A stretch of 10,779 nt of DNA from Clostridium sp. UBA5530 (GTDB taxonomy: Bacteria > Bacillota > Clostridia > Clostridiales > Clostridiaceae), in contig DINW01000052.1 of assembly GCA_002423705.1 (NCBI GenBank), positions 1 through 10,779 on the forward strand, given 5' to 3'. This document shows, one piece after another, positions 7,214-10,779 of this stretch. Each line of letters opens with the position of its first letter. Position 1 is the first letter of the stretch. The notes below the pieces were generated by a model. That model searched no databases. It saw only the letters and a list, made by a program, of their open reading frames with translations, and was not told where the DNA came from. The translations under genes and the position numbers were made by a program.

Positions 7214-7230
7214 TTCGTCTTATACGCGAA
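7214..7230 (-). promoter_or_regulatory. Possible operator dyad at the prs start site
   Basis: The minus-strand sequence TTCGCGTATAAGACGAA carries TTCG and CGAA half-sites 9 nt apart. It is the only GC-containing dyad in an otherwise AT-only gap and sits at about +1 to +17 of the predicted prs transcript. CGAA/TTCG half-sites recall Gram-positive PurR boxes, but the spacing and flanks do not match the B. subtilis PurBox as I know it, so the regulator is a guess. Confidence 0.3.
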
Positions 7231-7236
7231 GATTTT

Positions 7237-7265
7237 ATAATATTAGTACAACATTATTCTGTCAT
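7237..7265 (-). promoter_or_regulatory. Promoter candidate for prs
   Basis: ATGACA (7265-7260), 17 nt, then TATTAT (7242-7237) on the minus strand: five of six matches to each vegetative hexamer at ideal spacing. The start would fall near 7230, inside the dyad at 7214-7230. Confidence 0.5.
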
Positions 7266-7391
7266 AATTCTTCATAAATTACAACACTAAAAGCATAAAT
7301 GTTAAATATTTTTGTATTTCAATTAATTTTTGTATATAATTTGATATGTATTTTATATAATGTATATCTTATTATTAATTTGTGAATTATA

Positions 7392-7420
7392 TTGAATTTT
7401 TTTATTCATTACCTTATCTT
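7392..7420 (+). promoter_or_regulatory. Promoter candidate for the DUF1287 gene
   Basis: TTGAAT (7392-7397), 17 nt, then TATCTT (7415-7420). Transcription would start near 7427, about 30 nt before ATG 7459. A TGAAT-N6-ATTCA dyad (7393-7408) overlaps the -35 box and could be an operator. AT-rich DNA gives many such matches. Confidence 0.4.
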
Positions 7421-7458
7421 ATATATTATGTACTCTATTTGTGAAAGGAGGTTATTCT

Positions 7459-8169
7459 ATGAAAAAGGTTTTATTGGCCATCATAATACTATTAACGCTT
7501 TCCCTTTTCCTAGCTGTTCCACTAATATATCACTTTAAAAACAATGGAAATTCTCTAGAAAATAGTCTAGATGAGTCCTTAAAAGAATTTTTACCTCCAG
7601 CCAGCATAGAAGTTCCTAGCCTTTATTCTACAGCTGACAAAAATAACAATGGCATTGCTGATCCTATAGATATTTGTAACAGCGCAAAGGACCAGCTAAA
7701 AAGGAACATCAAATATAAAGATGCCTATTATATTGGAGGCTATCCCCCTGAAGATGAGGGAGTTTGTACTGACGTTATTTGGCGAAGCTTTAAGGCCTTA
7801 AATATAGATTTTAAGACCCTTATGGACAATGATATAGCTAAAAGCATTAAGAATTATAGCAGAGTTAATGGTAAACCTGACACCAATATAGATTTTAGAA
7901 GAGTAGTAAATCAGAAGATTTTTTTTGATAAGTTTCTATCCTCCCAGGTGAATTTTTTAGACCCTACTGATATAGATAATTTAAGTCAGTGGCAACCAGG
8001 GGATATATTATTATTTTTAAAACATTACGAGCATGTTGGCATTATCTCTGACGAAAGAGATGATGATGGTATTCCCTTTGTAATTCATAATTCTCACCCT
8101 GAAATGAAATATTCCAAGCTGTCTTGGTTTTCTTCTAAGGAAATTTTCCATTACCGCTGGAAATATTAA
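7459..8169 (+). CDS. Membrane-anchored DUF1287 family protein
   Basis: A 236-aa protein with an N-terminal hydrophobic segment (about 4-24, after MKK) that should be a signal anchor or uncleaved signal peptide, so the rest is probably outside the cell. The body matches DUF1287: a Ca-loop-like DKNNNGIADPIDI (60-72; D60, N62, N64, D68), YIGGYPPEDEGVCTDVIWRSF (91-111) with C103, GDILLF (181-186), EHVGII (191-196) with H192, and VIHNSHP (208-214). The ordered Cys and His resemble the NlpC/P60-like papain fold, so a peptidase or amidase acting on the cell wall is plausible but unproven. The frame is open from GTG 7441, but AAAGGAGG (7444-7451) lies within that extension and is 7 nt from ATG 7459, so ATG 7459 is the start. 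It is the only clear plus-strand gene here. Confidence 0.85.
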   Translation: MKKVLLAIIILLTLSLFLAVPLIYHFKNNGNSLENSLDESLKEFLPPASIEVPSLYSTADKNNNGIADPIDICNSAKDQLKRNIKYKDAYYIGGYPPEDEGVCTDVIWRSFKALNIDFKTLMDNDIAKSIKNYSRVNGKPDTNIDFRRVVNQKIFFDKFLSSQVNFLDPTDIDNLSQWQPGDILLFLKHYEHVGIISDERDDDGIPFVIHNSHPEMKYSKLSWFSSKEIFHYRWKY

Positions 8170-8173
8170 TACT

Positions 8174-8950
8174 CTACTTTATTTCTATTTCTGCCGTCAA
8201 AGGATAATGATCTGAGGGATATTTCCCTTCTTCATTATATTTAATTATTTCTGTACCTTTTATATTAAACTCTTCTGATAAAAATATATAATCTATATGC
8301 ATTCCCTTTGAATTACCCTTGAATTTACTCATGGTAGATTCATTATACATATTCCTATCAAATTCCTGTACTGCTATAAAATTTTTCTTGCTGTAAATTC
8401 CACCAGTAAAATTCCTTATGACTTTACTGGTTGGATTGGCATTAAAGTCTCCCATTAAAATTACGGGAGTATTCTCCTTATCATAGTTTTTTTCTATAAC
8501 CTGACTTATCTTTTTTAATCCGAATTCTCTAGCCCAAGGAGATAAGCAGTCTAAATGAGTATTATATACTCTAACCTCCCTCCCTTCCTTTAACTTTACC
8601 AAAGCTGTAGTACAAATTCTAGGAAATAATGAATGCCATTGAGAACTTCCTTCTTGATCTGGATTTTTAGAAAGCCAAAAAGTATTATATTCTTTTATAA
8701 CATGCTCTTTCTTTATAAGTATATCGTTTCGTTCAGAAAAGAATTTCTTTGTTCTTGCCTCTCCTACAATAGCATAATTCTCTAAATTTTCTTCCATAAC
8801 CTTAAGCATATTATTCTTTAGTTCCTGAACTCCTATGATATCACAATCATATTTATTTATTATTCTATAAATCATAGAAGTCCTCTTATTCCAAGGGTTT
8901 CTTATGTCTAATAAACTGTCTGTTCTTAAATTGAATGTCATTACTTTCAT
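8174..8950 (-). CDS. Endonuclease/exonuclease/phosphatase (EEP) family hydrolase
   Basis: A 258-aa protein of the EEP fold shared by DNase I, exonuclease III, sphingomyelinases and CCR4-type deadenylases; these use a divalent metal to cut phosphodiester or phosphate ester bonds. The family residues are present: N7 (TFNLR), E43 (GVQELK), H132 (YNTHLD), D168/N170 (GDFNAN), D220 (HIDYIF) and D247-H248 (SDHYPL). It has no signal peptide, so it is probably cytoplasmic; the substrate is not evident. It is not a close copy of the exonuclease III at 304-1056. The frame extends to a TTG at 9007 without an SD, whereas ATG 8950 has AAAAGGTG with a 4-nt spacer, so I use that. It starts 60 nt after the terminator at 9011-9056 and ends 4 nt from the convergent DUF1287 gene. 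Confidence 0.9.
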   Translation of the reverse strand: MKVMTFNLRTDSLLDIRNPWNKRTSMIYRIINKYDCDIIGVQELKNNMLKVMEENLENYAIVGEARTKKFFSERNDILIKKEHVIKEYNTFWLSKNPDQEGSSQWHSLFPRICTTALVKLKEGREVRVYNTHLDCLSPWAREFGLKKISQVIEKNYDKENTPVILMGDFNANPTSKVIRNFTGGIYSKKNFIAVQEFDRNMYNESTMSKFKGNSKGMHIDYIFLSEEFNIKGTEIIKYNEEGKYPSDHYPLTAEIEIK

Positions 8951-9010
8951 TTTTTCACCTTTTACTTCATGTTTCCATTGATTTAATTTTCCATAATACA
9001 AATTCAATGA

Positions 9011-9056
9011 AAACTAAGACTCAGATGAATTTGAAACTACATCTGAACCTTAGTTT
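9011..9056 (-). terminator. Intrinsic terminator after the chemoreceptor gene
   Basis: AAACTAAG (9011-9018) and TCAGATG (9021-9027) pair with CATCTGA (9040-9046) and CTTAGTTT (9049-9056): 15 bp around a 2x2 internal loop, with a 12-nt terminal loop. On the minus strand the stem runs into TTTTCATT. It lies 45 nt beyond the chemoreceptor stop and 60 nt before the EEP hydrolase, separating the two. Confidence 0.75.
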
Positions 9057-9100
9057 CTTTTGATTCTCATATGGATCTAGGTTTTATATTTTTTTACTAA

Positions 9101-10779
9101 TTATTCTATATTAAATTTTCCTGATATTTCTTTTAACGTCACAGCTTGACTAGATAATTCTTCACTGGCCGCTGAACTTTCTTCTGCCGTTGCAGAATTT
9201 GTTTGTACAACTGAATTAATTTGGTCTATTTCCTTTAATGTATAGCTTAAGGATTTTGCCTGCTCCTCAGAGGAATCTGAAATTCTATTGATTAAATCAA
9301 CAGTTTGATTTACTCCATTGATTACATCTTCTAAAGACTTATCTGTTAGCATAGCTATAGAACTTCCCTTCTTAATTGAATTTATGGATTGTTCAATTAA
9401 TTGTGCAGTAACTTTAGCTGCCTCTGAAGATTTACCTGCTAGCTTTCTTACTTCTTCTGCTACTACTGCAAATCCCTTTCCTGATTCTCCAGCTCTGGCC
9501 GCTTCTATTGCAGCATTTAAGGCCAACATATTGGTTTGAGTTGAAATGTCTTCAATAGTCTTAATTATATTAATAATTTCCCTTGATCTTTCATTTATTT
9601 CTTTCATTGCCATTAACATTTCTTGCATTTGCTCTTTACTTTTATCTGCCGTTTTTCCAACCTTCTGCACTTGTCCTTTAGCATTATTTGCAGTATTAGC
9701 ATTTTTATTCACTGTCTTTGATATGCTTTCAATCTTAGAATATAATTCTTCTATTCCTCGTGCCTGCTCCACAGTGCATTCAGCTAAAAGTTGGGATCCA
9801 TTAGATACTTGTTCTGAGCCACTAGCTACTTGGGAAGATGCTTCTATCATCTCTCCTATAATTTCTTTAAAAGTAGTAGCTGTTCCAATTAAAGATTTTT
9901 CAATAACCTCAAACTCCCCAGTATATTCTTGCTTTAAGTGCAAAGTTAAATTGCCTTTTCCCAGTTCATCCAATGCTGTAGATATTTCTTCTATATATAC
10001 TATATAAGTTTTCAGCCTACTTGTTAGCTTCTTCATAGAACTGGTCAGTTGCCCTACTTCATCATTACTTTCAATATCAATATTGGCATCTAAGTTTCCA
10101 TTAGCTAATTCATCTGTAACTGCAGTTAATTTGTTTAAGGGTGCCACAATATTCTTAGCTATTATTGACATAATAAATAATAGCAACCCTATGGTTATAA
10201 GATAAAATATTGAAATGATAATTATGGATGACCTAACTACCTGTAGAAATTCTTTGCTTGGTACAACAGATATTATTTTCCATCCACTATAACTAGATAC
10301 ACCTACCACTCCATAAGAGGACACCTTCCCATCCTTAAATTTCACCACATTTTCTTCAGGGGATTCTATGGCTTTTAGCATGTTATCCCCATAGCCTATA
10401 TTATCAACTTTAGCTAAGACCTTACTTTCATCTTTATTAGCTAAAACAACATTTTCTGTTGAAATCATTGTTTGATATCCAGTGTCATATTTTGTATCCC
10501 CATTTATAACTATATTATTTACAACATCAACCTTAATATCTACTGCAGCAACCCCTACAATTTTATTTCCACTAAAATCATAAACTGGCGCAGAAATTGT
10601 TAAAACCATAAACCCTGTATCTGCCACATCTTTATATGGTTCAGATATAATATATCCCCTTTGAATATCCTTTTTATCAGTATACCAATAGTTTCTTGTT
10701 GTTAAGTCAAAATCTGTATCTCCTACCCATCCTGAGCCATCAAAGGCTAGATTTGTACTTCCACTGGCTACGTATAAAG
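9101..10779 (-). CDS. Methyl-accepting chemotaxis protein, 5' end cut off by the window
   Basis: 558 residues are visible and the frame stays open at the right edge, so the N-terminal membrane segment and part of the sensor are missing. The internal GTG at 10627 is not the start: the frame before it encodes sensor sequence (FDGSGWVGDTDFDLTTR, then ISEPYKD). Order of parts: end of an extracellular dCache-type domain (to about 170), membrane segment about 183-204, HAMP about 206-257, a second HAMP-like unit about 260-310, then a long coiled-coil signalling domain. Its tip (about 406-450) contains QTNMLALNAAIEAARAGE and GKGFAVVAEEVRKLAG, which bind CheA and CheW. The protein would sense a small external ligand and control flagellar rotation or a related pathway. 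No CheR-tethering pentapeptide is seen at the C-terminus (GKFNIE). The ligand-motif aromatics are unusual. The terminator at 9011-9056 ends the unit. Confidence 0.95.
   Translation of the reverse strand, partial: LYVASGSTNLAFDGSGWVGDTDFDLTTRNYWYTDKKDIQRGYIISEPYKDVADTGFMVLTISAPVYDFSGNKIVGVAAVDIKVDVVNNIVINGDTKYDTGYQTMISTENVVLANKDESKVLAKVDNIGYGDNMLKAIESPEENVVKFKDGKVSSYGVVGVSSYSGWKIISVVPSKEFLQVVRSSIIIISIFYLITIGLLLFIMSIIAKNIVAPLNKLTAVTDELANGNLDANIDIESNDEVGQLTSSMKKLTSRLKTYIVYIEEISTALDELGKGNLTLHLKQEYTGEFEVIEKSLIGTATTFKEIIGEMIEASSQVASGSEQVSNGSQLLAECTVEQARGIEELYSKIESISKTVNKNANTANNAKGQVQKVGKTADKSKEQMQEMLMAMKEINERSREIINIIKTIEDISTQTNMLALNAAIEAARAGESGKGFAVVAEEVRKLAGKSSEAAKVTAQLIEQSINSIKKGSSIAMLTDKSLEDVINGVNQTVDLINRISDSSEEQAKSLSYTLKEIDQINSVVQTNSATAEESSAASEELSSQAVTLKEISGKFNIE

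Larger units (their letters stand above)
7100..7440. other. Divergent intergenic region between prs and the DUF1287 gene
   Basis: About 340 nt, very AT-rich, separating a minus-strand and a plus-strand gene. It holds a promoter candidate for each (7237-7265 and 7392-7420), a dyad at 7214-7230 and a small hairpin in the prs leader (TTCCT 7142-7146 with AGGAA 7153-7157). The predicted prs leader is about 130 nt, long enough for RNA control, but I recognise no known riboswitch, including purine or PRPP types. No ORF here has a credible SD. Confidence 0.6.

Noticed and set aside
7100..7236. Riboswitch in the prs leader
   Set aside because: No purine, ykkC/PRPP or other known aptamer core could be recognised; only a 5-bp hairpin is visible.
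9318..10007. Long plus-strand open frames opposite the chemoreceptor
   Set aside because: They mirror the strongly conserved MCP coding frame, lack SD sites and encode no recognisable domain.

Overview
The window comes from a low-GC Gram-positive bacterium, most likely Clostridium or a close relative. The DNA is strongly AT-rich, codons such as ATA, AGA and TTA dominate, Shine-Dalgarno (SD) sites are strong and G-rich, TTG starts are frequent, and the proteins (SWIM-SNF2 helicase, long-form PRPP synthetase, double-HAMP chemoreceptor) have a clostridial look. Most of it reads as chromosomal housekeeping or accessory DNA. I see no transposase, integrase, phage gene, CRISPR array, tRNA or rRNA.

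Layout, left to right. Positions 1-303 hold the first 12 codons of a possible minus-strand gene (1-37), preceded by an 18-bp hairpin (47-92). Positions 304-4278 are a tight minus-strand pair: a SWIM/SNF2 ATPase followed by exodeoxyribonuclease III, 21 nt apart. Positions 4279-4443 carry a two-tier hairpin with a possible 19-codon ORF, then a -10 box for the helicase. Positions 4444-5313 are a three-S1-domain RNA-binding protein with a near-consensus promoter that forces a TTG start. Positions 5432-5830 are a half-length Lgt-like membrane protein lacking the catalytic GRxGNF motif. Positions 5948-7099 are a long-form PRPP synthetase, followed by a terminator. The 7100-7440 gap is a divergent regulatory region. 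Positions 7459-8169, the only clear plus-strand gene, encode a membrane-anchored DUF1287 protein. It converges with 4 nt to spare on a minus-strand EEP-fold hydrolase (8174-8950). Positions 9011-9056 are a hairpin terminator for a chemoreceptor that runs off the right edge (9101-10779).

How the genes relate. The helicase and exonuclease form the only clear operon and suggest DNA repair or chromatin-like remodelling. The S1 protein has its own promoter, the PRPP synthetase probably does, and the chemoreceptor ends at its own terminator, so the region looks like a string of mostly single-gene units. Two unrelated genes encode EEP-fold nucleases/phosphatases.

I found no convincing new multi-gene system. 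The items most worth a second look are the RNA structures at 47-92 and 4370-4436, the dyad at the predicted PRPP synthetase transcription start, and the truncated Lgt homologue.
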